Positions 45,154 to 54,457 are shown, counted from the first letter of the stretch. The stretch: DNA of 64,000 nt from Phenylobacterium zucineum HLK1 (GCF_000017265.1 NC_011144.1:2892001-2956000), one strand, 5' to 3'. Made by a program: numbers and translations. Notes: generated by a model not told the origin, from the sequence alone.

Positions 45154-47037
45154 ATGAGTCCGCATAAGCCCAAGGTGCGCGCGCTGCCGATCAGACCGGC
45201 GGCGGTGCAGGTCGAACATCGCATCGACGGGTCCGTGGTGCTCGAGCAGACCACGCCGCCGGCCCCGGCTGCGCGATCGATACCGCATCTCTTCGCCGAG
45301 CGTGTCGTCCAGTGCGGAAACAGCACGTTCGTGGCCAAGCGCGAGCGGCTGGCCGGAGGCGGATGGGGCGAGTGGCGCCGACTGTCCTACGGAGAAGCGG
45401 CGCGGCAGGTGCGGGCGCTCGCCCAGGCGCTGCTCGACCAAGGCCTGGGGCCCGGCCGCTCGGTCATGATCCTGTCAGGGCCATCGCCCGAGCACGCCGT
45501 GCTCGCCCTGGCGTCCCAGTGGGTGAGCGCCCCCGTCACCGCCGTCGCCACCGCCTATTCCCTGCTCGCCGACGACTTCGCCAAGCTCCGTCACGTGTTC
45601 AATCTCTGCCGCCCCGCCATGATCCTCGTCGAGGGTCCGGAGTACGCGCGGGCGTTGCAGGCGCTGCCGCTGGCGGGGGTCACCGTCGTGTCCCTACAGC
45701 CGATCCCGGGCGTCCCGACGGCAGCGTTCTCCGATCTCGTCGCGACCCAGCCGACGGCCGCGGTCGAGGACGCGCTCGCCAGGGTCACGGCCGAAACGGT
45801 CGCGCGATACGTCTTCACCTCCGGGTCGACAGGCGCGCCGAAGGCGGTGATCCACACGCAAGGCACGCTCTGCGCCCAGATCGCCGCGCGCAACGCGCTG
45901 CTGGTGGATTCCTCCGCGGAGGCCGGTTCCACCCGGCTCAGCTGGATGCCCTGGAACCACATCGGCGGGATCATCCACCTCAACTACGCGATCGAGGATG
46001 GCGGCTCGTACTACATCGACGAGGGACGTCCGCTGCCCGGCCAGTTCGCCGAGACCCTGCGCAACCTCCGCGAGGTGATCCCGGCCGAATTCAACTCGGT
46101 GCCGATCCTCTATGGTCAGCTAGCGGACGCCCTCGAGGAGGACGCCGATCTGCGCACGCGGTTCTTCAAGACCGTGCGCTACTTCTGCTACAGCAGCGCG
46201 GCTCTGTCCGAGGACATCTTCGAACGGATCCAGGCGATGGCGATGGAGACCCTGGGGGAGAGGGTCGCGTTCTGCACGAAGTACGGCACGACCGAGGTGC
46301 AGGCCGTCACCCATTCCGCCCGGCCCATGGAGCGCCCGGGCGAGATCGGCGTCCCCTACCCCGGCGCGAAGATCAAGCTCGTGCCGTACGGCGACAAGCT
46401 TGAGATGCGGGTGAAGGGCGACATGGTGAGCCCCGGCTATCTCGGAGGCGAGGAGATCAACCGCGAGGCCTTCGACGAGGAGAGCTACTATCGCACGGGC
46501 GACGCCGCGGCGTTCGCCGATACGGCCGATCCGGGCGCCGGGCTCGTCTTCGACGGGCGCGTGACCGAGAACTTCAAGCTCTCGACGGGCACCTGGGTGT
46601 CGGTCGGGGCGCTCCGGGTGGCGCTGATCGAGGCGCTCGCGCCACTTGTGCAGGACGCGGTGATCGCCGGCCACGACCGCGACTACATCGCGGTCCTGGC
46701 CTGGCCGAAGCTCGATCAGGCGGCGCGGCTGGCGGGCCTGCCGCCCGGCGCGCCGCTGTCCGACACGCTGGCGACCGAGCCGGTGCGGCGGTTCGTGGCC
46801 GAGCGCCTGGCGGCGCACAACGCCCGCTCCCACGGCTCGTCGCTGAAGGTCGCGCGCCTCATGCTGCTCGAGGAGCCGCCGGTCGGGGACGAGCAGGCCG
46901 AGAAGGGCTACATCAACCAACGGGGCGTGCTGAGCCGCCGCGCAGGACTCGTCGCCGACCTCTACGCGGACCCGCCGGGCCCCAAGGTGATCGTCGTCGG
47001 GGCCGAGCAGCCCGCGGCGGCGGCCGCCGTCGGCTGA
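45154..47037 (+). CDS. Acyl-CoA ligase (feruloyl-CoA synthase-like)
   Basis: 627 residues. ATP loop TSGSTGAPKAV, then SWMPWNHIGG, KYGTTEVQAV and YRTGDAAAF. The N-terminal extension and overall length match feruloyl-CoA synthase-type enzymes. Paralogue of the partial gene at the left edge. ATG 45154 has GGGAGG about 7 bp upstream. Activates an acid, possibly aromatic, to the CoA ester; exact substrate unknown. Convergent with the dehydrogenase at 47048. Confidence 0.9.
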   Translation: MSPHKPKVRALPIRPAAVQVEHRIDGSVVLEQTTPPAPAARSIPHLFAERVVQCGNSTFVAKRERLAGGGWGEWRRLSYGEAARQVRALAQALLDQGLGPGRSVMILSGPSPEHAVLALASQWVSAPVTAVATAYSLLADDFAKLRHVFNLCRPAMILVEGPEYARALQALPLAGVTVVSLQPIPGVPTAAFSDLVATQPTAAVEDALARVTAETVARYVFTSGSTGAPKAVIHTQGTLCAQIAARNALLVDSSAEAGSTRLSWMPWNHIGGIIHLNYAIEDGGSYYIDEGRPLPGQFAETLRNLREVIPAEFNSVPILYGQLADALEEDADLRTRFFKTVRYFCYSSAALSEDIFERIQAMAMETLGERVAFCTKYGTTEVQAVTHSARPMERPGEIGVPYPGAKIKLVPYGDKLEMRVKGDMVSPGYLGGEEINREAFDEESYYRTGDAAAFADTADPGAGLVFDGRVTENFKLSTGTWVSVGALRVALIEALAPLVQDAVIAGHDRDYIAVLAWPKLDQAARLAGLPPGAPLSDTLATEPVRRFVAERLAAHNARSHGSSLKVARLMLLEEPPVGDEQAEKGYINQRGVLSRRAGLVADLYADPPGPKVIVVGAEQPAAAAAVG

Positions 47038-47047
47038 GCGGCGGTGC

Positions 47048-48280
47048 TCAGTCCCGGCGTCCCGTGGGGATGTCCCGGAACGGCAGATCCCTGTCGACGC
47101 GGATGTCGCCGGGCAGCCCCAGCACGCGTTCGGCGATGATGTTGCGCAGAATCTCGTCCGTCCCGCCGGCGATCCGCCGGGACGGCGACATCATCAGCGC
47201 CTGCTGGAAGGCGGCGCCCAGCGGGGCGATCTCCGGGTCGGCGATGATGCCGAACTGATCCAGCGTTTCGACAGCCTCCATCGCGATGTCCTGCGCCTGC
47301 GACGCCGCCACGAGCTTGGCGATCGAGGCCTCCGGCCCCGGCTGCTCCCCGCGCGAGATGGCGGTGATCGAACGCAGGCGGGTCAGCCGCAGACCCTCCG
47401 ACTTGACGTACCAGTCGGCGATCCGCTCCCGCACCGCGCCGTGCGCGATCGCCGGAGCATCCCCGGCCGGCGTCCGCCGCCCGAGGCCGACCAGCTCCTG
47501 CCAGTCCGGACCGCGGCTCGAACCGGTCGTGAGCCGCTCGTTCATCAGCGTGACCAGCGAAACGCGCCAGCCGTCGTTCACCTCTCCGATGCGCTGGGCG
47601 TCGGGGACCCGCACGTCGGTGAAGAACACCTCGTTGAACTCCGACATGCCGGAAATCTGATGGATCCGCCGCATCTCGAGCCCGGGCGAATTGCGCATGT
47701 CGATCCAGAACATCGTCATGCCCTTGTGCTTCGGAACCGCCGGGTCCGTCCTCACGAGGAGAATGCCGTAGTCGGCGATATGCGCATTGGACGTCCAGAT
47801 CTTTTGGCCGCTCACGACCCAGTCGTCGCCGTCGCGCTCGGCCCGGGTCCTGACCCCCGCGAGGTCGGACCCGCCGCCGGGTTCCGAGAAGAGCTGGCAC
47901 CAGATCTTCTCGCCGCGAATGGTCGGCCGCACCAGGCGCTCTTTCGTCTCGGCGTCCGAGTACGCGAGGAGGGTCGGCACGCACATGCCGACGCCGATCG
48001 TGAAGATGCCGTAGTAGAGGCCAAGAGCGTCCTCCTCCTCGCCGAAGATGACCTCTTCCATCAGGCCGCCGCCGCCGCCGCCCCAGGCCTTCGGCCGCAG
48101 GATGCCGGCGTAGCCGGCATCGGCCTTCTTCGCCTGCCAGGCCTTGGCCTCGGCCACCAGGTCCTCGCCGGCGTTGCGGCGCAGCCGGCTCTCCCGCGTG
48201 CCGGCCGGGGCGTTCTCCCTCAGCCAGCTCCGGACCTTCGCGCGATAGGCCGCCTCCTCTGGCGTGTCGTCGAAGTCCAT
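47048..48280 (-). CDS. Acyl-CoA dehydrogenase
   Basis: 410 residues, long-form family. QLFSEPGGGSDLAGVRTRA is the FAD loop; IAGGTDEILRNIIAERVLGL at the C-terminus. The C-terminal loop has Gly instead of the short-chain catalytic Glu, as in the larger partner at 24556. A glycine run (WGGGGGGLMEE) is unusual. ATG 48280 is preceded by GGGAGG; the longer frame to 48409 is rejected. Divergent from the biotinyl protein. Confidence 0.93.
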   Translation of the reverse strand: MDFDDTPEEAAYRAKVRSWLRENAPAGTRESRLRRNAGEDLVAEAKAWQAKKADAGYAGILRPKAWGGGGGGLMEEVIFGEEEDALGLYYGIFTIGVGMCVPTLLAYSDAETKERLVRPTIRGEKIWCQLFSEPGGGSDLAGVRTRAERDGDDWVVSGQKIWTSNAHIADYGILLVRTDPAVPKHKGMTMFWIDMRNSPGLEMRRIHQISGMSEFNEVFFTDVRVPDAQRIGEVNDGWRVSLVTLMNERLTTGSSRGPDWQELVGLGRRTPAGDAPAIAHGAVRERIADWYVKSEGLRLTRLRSITAISRGEQPGPEASIAKLVAASQAQDIAMEAVETLDQFGIIADPEIAPLGAAFQQALMMSPSRRIAGGTDEILRNIIAERVLGLPGDIRVDRDLPFRDIPTGRRD

Positions 48281-48311
48281 CGCACCCTCCCAGGCGTTCC
48301 CATGGATATCA

Positions 48312-48333
48312 AAATAGTTATACTGGTTAGATA
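48312..48333 (+). promoter_or_regulatory. Best copy of the repeated putative operator
   Basis: AAATAGTT, six bases, GTTAGATA, with core AGTTA, five bases, GTTAG. The same two octamers with the same spacing recur exactly at 54410-54431. It lies in the 48281-48377 divergent spacer, 45 bp before the biotinyl-protein ATG and about 30 bp from the dehydrogenase ATG. Confidence 0.5.
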
Positions 48334-48377
48334 TAAATGCGCCACAATGGAATGGCGCGCGAGGAGGACCGCTGAAC

Positions 48378-48605
48378 ATGCCTACCGTCCGGGACGTACG
48401 TTCCCCCACCGCCGGAACCGTGTGGACCCTCGAGGCCGCGCCAGGGGATCAGCTCGAGGCGGACGATCCCATCGCCATTCTCGAAGCCATGAAAATGGAG
48501 ATTCCCGTCCACGCCCCGGCGGGCGGACGGTTGGTTGAACTGCTGGTCGCGGCCGGCGAGGCGGTGAGCGAGGACCAGGTCATCGCGCGCATGGAACTCG
48601 GCTGA
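48378..48605 (+). CDS. Biotinyl domain protein (BCCP)
   Basis: 75 residues, a stand-alone biotinyl/lipoyl-like domain. The target Lys is residue 39 in EAMKMEIPV, in the usual hairpin. It carries biotin between a biotin carboxylase and the carboxyltransferase encoded 17 bp downstream. No separate biotin carboxylase gene is in the window, so it probably borrows one. First gene of a two-gene operon. Confidence 0.92.
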   Translation: MPTVRDVRSPTAGTVWTLEAAPGDQLEADDPIAILEAMKMEIPVHAPAGGRLVELLVAAGEAVSEDQVIARMELG

Positions 48606-48622
48606 AGAACGGGAAGGACGGC

Positions 48623-50182
48623 ATGGATTGGTCCCCTGAAGTCGAGGCCCTGCGTCGTCGCCGCGCCGCCGCGGCCCGGATGGGCGGCGAGGCCGCCGTC
48701 GAGAAGCACCACAACGCCGGCCGCCTTACGGTGCGCGAGCGGATCGCCCTGCTGCTGGACGCAGACAGCTTCGAGGAGCTCGGAGGCCTGACGGGATCGG
48801 TGATCAGCGAACCGGACGGCGAAGGGGAAGCTTTCACCGCGGCCAACATCGTCCTCGGGCTCGGGCGCGTCGACGGCCGTCGGGTCGTCGTGGTCGGAGA
48901 CGATTTCACGATCCGCGGCGGATCCAGCGAGGCGAGCAGCCAGCCCAAGCAGCGGCACGCCGAACAGTTGCCGCACGAGTTCCGGCTGCCGCTGATCCGC
49001 CTGGTCGACGGATCCGGCGGCGGCGGCTCCGTCCGGGAGCTGGAGCGCCTGCAACGCACCTATGTGCCCCTGGGCCGCTACCGCCTGCCCACCGTCTACC
49101 TGATGGCCAAGAATCTGGCGGAGGTGCCGGTGGTCGGCCTCTGCCTCGGCTCCGTTGCGGGCCTGGGCGCCATGCGCGTGGCGGCGAGCCACTACTCGAT
49201 GATGATCCGGGACACGAGCCACCTCTTCGTGGCCGGTCCGCCGCTCGTCGGCGCCACGGGCGAGAAGCGCACGAAGGAGGAGCTGGGCGGAGCCAGCGTG
49301 CACGGAACCAGCGGCGCGGTCGACGACGTGGTGGATAGCGAAGCGGAGGCCTTTTCCCGCACCCGCCGGTTCCTCTCCTACCTGCCGAGCTCGATCTGGG
49401 AGCTTCCCGAGCGCGTCGAGCCGACCGACGACCCGGAGCGGCGCGAGGAGAGCCTCCTGTCGATCGTCCCGCGGGAGCGGCGGCGGCCCTATCTGATGCG
49501 CAAGATCATCGAGGCGGTGGTGGACCGCGGGTCGTTCTTCGAGATCTCGCGCGCATACGGCAAGTCCATCGTCACCGGTCTGGCCCGCCTGGACGGCTGG
49601 CCTGTGGCCGTGATGGCCGGCGATCCGTACACCCTGGCCGGCGCCTGGACCGCTCAGGCGGCGCAGAAGATCACCCGCTTCATCGACATGGCCAACACCT
49701 TCCACCTGCCGGTCGTGCACTTGGTCGATTGCCCCGGCTTCGAGATCGGCCTGCGCGGCGAAACGGCCAACACCTTGCGGCACGGGGCGCGGGCCTTCTT
49801 CGCCATCAACCAGTTCACAGGCCCCTGGTGCAGCGTGATCGTCCGCAACGCCTTCGGGCTCGGCGGAGCCGCGCACCAGCCCATCAACGCGCCCACGCAG
49901 CGGTTCGCCTGGCCCTCCGGCCGGTGGGGCTCGCTTCCCACCGAAGGCGGCATCGAGGCCGCCTATCGGGCGGAGATCGAGGCCGCCGAGGATCCGGAGG
50001 CCGCCCGCGCCGAGATCTACCGCCGGCTGGAGTCCCTCCAGTCCCCGATGAGGACGGCCGAGGCCTACGACATCGAGGATGTCGTCGACCCGCGGGAGAC
50101 GCGCCCGCTCCTTTGCCGCTTCGCCAACATGGCCGCGCCTCTGCGCAAGCCGGGCCCGGTCAGCCTGACGATGCGGCCCTGA
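48623..50182 (+). CDS. Acyl-CoA carboxylase carboxyltransferase subunit
   Basis: 519 residues, the usual length of a beta subunit. Two crotonase-like halves: GRLTVRERIALLLDADSFEE with GGSSEASSQP, then VVHLVDCPGFEIGLRGE and FGLGGAAHQP. It transfers the carboxyl group from biotin to an acyl-CoA. Partner of the upstream biotinyl protein. Distinct in sequence from the carboxyltransferase domain of the one-chain enzyme at 35821. Confidence 0.95.
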   Translation: MDWSPEVEALRRRRAAAARMGGEAAVEKHHNAGRLTVRERIALLLDADSFEELGGLTGSVISEPDGEGEAFTAANIVLGLGRVDGRRVVVVGDDFTIRGGSSEASSQPKQRHAEQLPHEFRLPLIRLVDGSGGGGSVRELERLQRTYVPLGRYRLPTVYLMAKNLAEVPVVGLCLGSVAGLGAMRVAASHYSMMIRDTSHLFVAGPPLVGATGEKRTKEELGGASVHGTSGAVDDVVDSEAEAFSRTRRFLSYLPSSIWELPERVEPTDDPERREESLLSIVPRERRRPYLMRKIIEAVVDRGSFFEISRAYGKSIVTGLARLDGWPVAVMAGDPYTLAGAWTAQAAQKITRFIDMANTFHLPVVHLVDCPGFEIGLRGETANTLRHGARAFFAINQFTGPWCSVIVRNAFGLGGAAHQPINAPTQRFAWPSGRWGSLPTEGGIEAAYRAEIEAAEDPEAARAEIYRRLESLQSPMRTAEAYDIEDVVDPRETRPLLCRFANMAAPLRKPGPVSLTMRP

Positions 50183-50195
50183 AGGCCCCCTCCGC

Positions 50196-51203
50196 TCAGG
50201 CGCGCGGGGCGCTCAGCGCCTCGTCGGCCAGGCGGGCGGCCTCCGCCATGTCGGGGGTCTCGCAGGCCGCGACGTATTCGCGCCGCAGCCGCAGCACCAG
50301 TTCGGAGACGGTCGGGATGTCCTCGATGAGGTCGATGCCCTGCCCTGCGCTCCACAGGGTCTTCCACGGCCTGACCCCTTCAGGAAGATGGTCGTGCCTC
50401 ATGCCGCGCCCCTCCGGGATCGGCAGGTTTTCGGGATCGAGCCCGTTCCGCCGGATGGATTCCACCAGCCAGTTGGCCGGCACCCCGGCGATCGCGCCCG
50501 TGTAGATCAGGTCCTGGGAACGCTCGCTGACCAGCATCTGCTTGTAGGCGTCCGGCGCGTCGGATTCGCGCGTGGCGATGAAGCGGGTGCCCATGTAGGC
50601 GAGGTCCGCGCCCAGGATTTCGGCGGCGCGGATGGCGGCCCCTGTCGAGACCGCGCCCGCCATCACGATCACGCCGTCGAAGATCGCCCGCACCTGGGGG
50701 ATCAGGGCCAGATGGCTGATCGTGCCGGAATGGCCGCCGCCGCCCGCTCCGATGCAGGTCAGTCCGTCGGCGCCGGCCGCGATGGCCTTCTCGGCGAACC
50801 GCAGGCTCGTGATGTCGTGGAAAACTCGGCCGCCCCAATCGTGCACGTGCTTGACCAGTTCGGTCGGGTCGCCGCTGGCGCTGATGATGATCTCGACCCC
50901 GTGGCGACGACACACCGCGAGGCAGGCCTTCAGCTCGTCCACCGGCAGTCGAACCGAGAGGTTGACCGCGATGGGGCCAATCCTGCGCTGAGGTTCAGCG
51001 GCGCGATACGCATCCAGGTCGGCTCGGATCTGCGCCAGCCACTGGTCGAACCGCTCCAGGTCCGCTGCGTTCTGCCGCGGCAGCCCCCCGACCACACCCG
51101 CCTTGCAGGCTTCGCGCACCAGCGCGGGGCCGGTCACCAGGAACATCGGCGCGCAGATGACCGGCAGCGTGAGGCGTGAACGGATCGATGAATCGAGCGC
51201 CAC
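50196..51203 (-). CDS. Nitronate monooxygenase family flavoprotein
   Basis: 335 residues, FMN TIM barrel of the NMO/2-nitropropane dioxygenase family. PVICAPMFLVTGPALV, GADGLTCIGAGGGGHSG and ADLAYMGTRFIATRESDAP are typical. Many members act on enoyl compounds rather than nitroalkanes, so the substrate is open. The GTG at 51203 is preferred because GGAGGG precedes it; the ATG at 51215 directly abuts the AT-rich operator, leaving no ribosome binding site. Divergent from the GntR regulator. Confidence 0.88.
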   Translation of the reverse strand: MALDSSIRSRLTLPVICAPMFLVTGPALVREACKAGVVGGLPRQNAADLERFDQWLAQIRADLDAYRAAEPQRRIGPIAVNLSVRLPVDELKACLAVCRRHGVEIIISASGDPTELVKHVHDWGGRVFHDITSLRFAEKAIAAGADGLTCIGAGGGGHSGTISHLALIPQVRAIFDGVIVMAGAVSTGAAIRAAEILGADLAYMGTRFIATRESDAPDAYKQMLVSERSQDLIYTGAIAGVPANWLVESIRRNGLDPENLPIPEGRGMRHDHLPEGVRPWKTLWSAGQGIDLIEDIPTVSELVLRLRREYVAACETPDMAEAARLADEALSAPRA

Positions 51204-51215
51204 GGAACCCTCCAT

Positions 51216-51234
51216 TTATATAACTGATTTATCC
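51216..51234 (-). promoter_or_regulatory. Putative operator between flavoprotein and gntR-type gene
   Basis: The 51204-51332 spacer includes, on the minus strand, GGATA, five bases, GTTATATAA. It touches the upstream ATG of the flavoprotein and faces the regulator, so it could mediate autoregulation. Confidence 0.35.
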
Positions 51235-51332
51235 ATATCGTCCTCAGGCCGCCTCGACAACACGTCGGATCACTTGTCTGACTCAGCTGCCTCAATCTAA
51301 GGTAAGGCCGAACCTGGGGGTCAAGAACGCAA

Positions 51333-52100
51333 GTGTCTGAAAGTCTTCTCGGCGGTCACGTCCGCATCCCAAAGACCGCGGAGGTGCTCGCCAGCCGGAT
51401 ACGGAAGCGGATCATCAACGGGGAACTCAAGGCCGGGGACAAGCTCCCCCCCGAGGCGAACCTCATCACCGAGTTCGAGGTCTCCCGACCCACCATCCGG
51501 GAGGCGATCCGCATCCTTGAGTCGGAGGGGTTGATCAGCGTCTCCCGCGGCGCCCGCGGCGGCGCCCGGGTCAACGCCGCCTCCACCGAGCTGGTCACCC
51601 GCGCCGCCGGTCTCGCCCTGCAAGCGCGGAACGCGACCTTGAAGGACATCTACGAGGCGCGCGCGCTCATCGAACCGCCCGCCGCGCGCCTGGCAGCCGA
51701 GCGGAGAAGCAAGCAGGCGTCCGCAGCCCTCCGCGCCCACATCGCCGTCGAGTGGGCCGCCGGGGAGGACGACGTGCTCCGGGCGAAGGCCGTCGCCGAG
51801 TTCCACCGCATCCTCCTGGAGGAATGCGGCAACGTCGCCTTGGGCATGGTCGGCACCGCCCTGCAAGCCGTAGTTGAGCAACACATGGAACTGGCCTACC
51901 GGCGTGACCGCAGCCGGCAGAGGCAGAACACCTTGAAGCTCATCCAAGTGGGTCTGCGTTCACATGAGAAGCTGGCGGACCTGATCGAGCAGGGCGATGG
52001 CCCCGGCGCCGAGGCCCACTGGGTCGACCACATGGCCAAGGCGGGCTCGTTCTGGGTCGGCGCCGTCGGAAAGGCCACAGTCCTAGACGTTCTCGAGTAG
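51333..52100 (+). CDS. GntR-family (FadR-type) transcriptional regulator
   Basis: 255 residues. Winged HTH at about residues 15-80 (LPPEANLITEFEVSRPTIRE, AIRILESEGLISVSRGARGG); an all-helical FCD-type effector domain follows (YEARALIEPPAARLAAE, FHRILLEECGN). FadR-type regulators bind acyl-CoAs or organic acids. GTG start at 51333 with a weak ribosome binding site. As one of only two regulators visible, it is a candidate for the shared AT-rich operators; which regulator binds them is unknown. Confidence 0.93.
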   Translation: MSESLLGGHVRIPKTAEVLASRIRKRIINGELKAGDKLPPEANLITEFEVSRPTIREAIRILESEGLISVSRGARGGARVNAASTELVTRAAGLALQARNATLKDIYEARALIEPPAARLAAERRSKQASAALRAHIAVEWAAGEDDVLRAKAVAEFHRILLEECGNVALGMVGTALQAVVEQHMELAYRRDRSRQRQNTLKLIQVGLRSHEKLADLIEQGDGPGAEAHWVDHMAKAGSFWVGAVGKATVLDVLE

Positions 52101-52107
52101 GACCGGC

Positions 52108-52123
52108 GGGCGCCGCGGCGCCC
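52108..52123. terminator. GC-rich hairpin between convergent genes
   Basis: GGGCGCC / GGCGCCC with a 2-base centre, between the regulator stop (52100) and the MFS stop (52141). No T run, so only a tentative terminator. Confidence 0.35.
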
Positions 52124-52140
52124 CCGCACCCCCTTCTGGG

Positions 52141-53529
52141 TCAATGCCTCCCGGACGTTGCGGGCGCCGCATCGCTGCTCCAGACGATCTCCGCCTCCTG
52201 GCGCGCCTCCACCTTGAGCACCGCCTCCCGCAGGGGGCGGAGCGAATAGCGCAGCAGCGCCAGAGCGAGCGGAATGGCCGAGCAAAGAACGATCGCCATG
52301 GAGTAGCCCACCATGGCGTCGTCGCGGAACACGAAGTCGGTCAGGCTCGCCACGAGGACGGGCCCAGTGGATCCGCCCACCACCGTCAGGCAGAAGAGGA
52401 ACACGGCCGTCATCTGACCGCGCAGATGACCCGGCACGATCAGCTGAACTGCGGCGGAAAGAAAGACGATGGTCGGCAGCGCCACCACTTGGATGACGCC
52501 GTAGCAGGCCATGAACAGCAGCGGATCGGGAATGAAGAAGGTCACGACCGCGATGGGCGCCGTGCCCATCAGAAGCCAGGTGTAGAAGCGCACGTAGGCG
52601 TCCTTGCCGCCCCGCGTATAGAGCCAGTCGACGATGGCCCCCTTGAAGACGAGCGTAAGCGCGGCGGCGAGGCTGACGGCTCCGAGGATTGGTCCGTACT
52701 GGGCGGGCCCCCATTCGAACCGTCGCGCGATGTAGGTTGGCGCCCATGAGGCCAGGGCGAACGAACAGACCGCCATGAGCGAGAAGCCGAGGAGCATCGG
52801 CGCCAGCACCCTTTTCTCCGCATTGAGGAAGCTCAGGATGTTGTGCGCCTTCTCGCCGTCGGCGAGCTTTGGGATAGCGGTCCTCGGCGGTTCGCTGAAG
52901 GTGAACACCAGCAGACTCAGCAGCATCACCGGCACGCCGACCATCAGGAACACCATGCGCCAGGGCTCCATCGCCCCCAGGCCTGGGACCTGCAGCTCCA
53001 TTCCGGCCGCCAGCCCCATGGCAAGACCGCCGAGCGTCAGCGCGCTGGCGGTGCCGACCTTGGCGGCGGTGTTGTAGACCGCGCTGGCGGTGCCGAAGAG
53101 GTTTCTCGGGAACTTGTCCGCCATGAGCGAGTAGGCGGCGGGCGAGAGGGAAGCCTCGCCGATGCCGATGAACATGCGGGCGAGGAACAGGCCCACGAAG
53201 GAGCCCGCCAGGCCCGAGGCCGCGGTGGCGAGACCGAAGACCGCGACACCGATGAAGACGACCCATCGGCGCGGAAACCGGTCGGCGACCCAGCCGAGGG
53301 GCAGGCCGCAGATCGAATAGACGATAGCGAACGCCGGGCCGAGGATGATCCCCATCTCGAAGTCGCTAAGGCCGAGGCTCTGCTTGATCTCCGGCACCAT
53401 GATCGTGATCACGTACCGGTCGATGAACGAGAACGTGTAGAGGCCGAACAGAACCGCCAGCATCCACCAGGCCTCTGGGGACGCCTTTGTCTCGCCGCTC
53501 TTCCCCTGCGCCGCCGTACCTGCCGTCAT
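52141..53529 (-). CDS. MFS transporter
   Basis: 462 residues, 12 predicted membrane helices beginning WMLAVLFGLYTFSFIDRYVI. GLPLGWVADRFPRR is the loop-2 motif. Related to the transporter at 43607. The start MTAGTAAQGKS has GAGGAAA seven bases upstream; the longer frame to 53637 overlaps the crotonase and is rejected. Likely inner-membrane uptake of an organic acid. It follows the crotonase at 53588 by 58 bp. Confidence 0.92.
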   Translation of the reverse strand: MTAGTAAQGKSGETKASPEAWWMLAVLFGLYTFSFIDRYVITIMVPEIKQSLGLSDFEMGIILGPAFAIVYSICGLPLGWVADRFPRRWVVFIGVAVFGLATAASGLAGSFVGLFLARMFIGIGEASLSPAAYSLMADKFPRNLFGTASAVYNTAAKVGTASALTLGGLAMGLAAGMELQVPGLGAMEPWRMVFLMVGVPVMLLSLLVFTFSEPPRTAIPKLADGEKAHNILSFLNAEKRVLAPMLLGFSLMAVCSFALASWAPTYIARRFEWGPAQYGPILGAVSLAAALTLVFKGAIVDWLYTRGGKDAYVRFYTWLLMGTAPIAVVTFFIPDPLLFMACYGVIQVVALPTIVFLSAAVQLIVPGHLRGQMTAVFLFCLTVVGGSTGPVLVASLTDFVFRDDAMVGYSMAIVLCSAIPLALALLRYSLRPLREAVLKVEARQEAEIVWSSDAAPATSGRH

Positions 53530-53587
53530 CTGCCGTTTCCTCACCGGCTCGCTGCGATGCGAGCGCTTATGTTCTTGAGCTCTGAAT

Positions 53588-54367
53588 TCAGTTTGCCGGG
53601 CCGGAGCCCGAGCCCAGCCTGCGAGTCGTGGCGCCAAGCCTCGCCTCCCGATCGGCGATCGGCAGCTTGACCGTAGCCTCGAAGGTCAGCCCGGCCTCCA
53701 GCCCCTCGTTCTGGGCCTTGTCGTAGAGCACCTTGTAGGCGGCGATGGAGCCGGCGCTGTTCTCCGTCACGGCGCTCACCAGGTCGTCGATCCGGCGATC
53801 GAGCGCCTCGGCCGGCACGGCGTCCAGGATGAGCCCCAGTTCCACCGCCTGGGCCGCAGACACGCGCCGGGCGGTGAAGGACATCTCCTTCGCGCGCATC
53901 AGGCCGATGCGGCGCGGAAGGCGCTGGCTGAGGCCCCATCCGGCCCGGAAGCCCAGCTTCGCGTGGGTGTCGGCGAAGACCGCGTCCTGCGCGGCGACGA
54001 TGAAATCGCACCCCAGCGCCACTTCCAGCCCGCCGGTGAAGCAGTGTCCCGTCACCCGCGCGATCGTCACCTGCGGCATGGTCTCCAATTGCCGGATCAG
54101 GTCCCGCGCCTGTTCCGAGAAGAGGCGGGCGACCTCCGGCGTGTAATCCGGCGACGAGACGGCCTTGAGGTCCACACCGGCCGAGAACGATCGCCCCTCG
54201 GCCGCCAGGACGAGCACGCCGGCGTCCGACTGGGCGACGGAGCTGACGCAGCGCTGCGCCTCCGCGATCAACGTCGGCGAGAGCGCATTGAGCTCGGCCG
54301 GCCGGAGGAAGGTCAGGGTCGCACGGGCGCCGTCTCGCTGAAGTCTGACTTGGGTCAACTCCGGCAT
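53588..54367 (-). CDS. Enoyl-CoA hydratase family protein
   Basis: 259 residues. SFSAGVDLKAVSS is the oxyanion segment. TGHCFTGGLEVALGCDFIVA keeps the first Glu, but the second Glu region reads DTHAKLGFRAGWGLSQRLP, with no acid at the usual spot. This pattern occurs in several actinobacterial and proteobacterial crotonases of unknown specificity. Divergent from the DHA2 transporter. Confidence 0.9.
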   Translation of the reverse strand: MPELTQVRLQRDGARATLTFLRPAELNALSPTLIAEAQRCVSSVAQSDAGVLVLAAEGRSFSAGVDLKAVSSPDYTPEVARLFSEQARDLIRQLETMPQVTIARVTGHCFTGGLEVALGCDFIVAAQDAVFADTHAKLGFRAGWGLSQRLPRRIGLMRAKEMSFTARRVSAAQAVELGLILDAVPAEALDRRIDDLVSAVTENSAGSIAAYKVLYDKAQNEGLEAGLTFEATVKLPIADREARLGATTRRLGSGSGPAN

Positions 54368-54409
54368 GGGTCGCTCCTCCAGTCGACGGCCAATGGCGCC
54401 GTCACCAAG

Positions 54410-54431
54410 AAATAGTTCGATCAGTTAGATA
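54410..54431 (+). promoter_or_regulatory. Copy of the repeated putative operator
   Basis: AAATAGTT, six bases, GTTAGATA, identical octamers and spacing to 48312-48333. It lies in the 54368-54457 divergent spacer, 27 bp before the transporter start. The closeness to the start fits a repressor site. Confidence 0.5.
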
Positions 54432-54457
54432 ATGGAAGGCATGATCGCAGCCTGACT

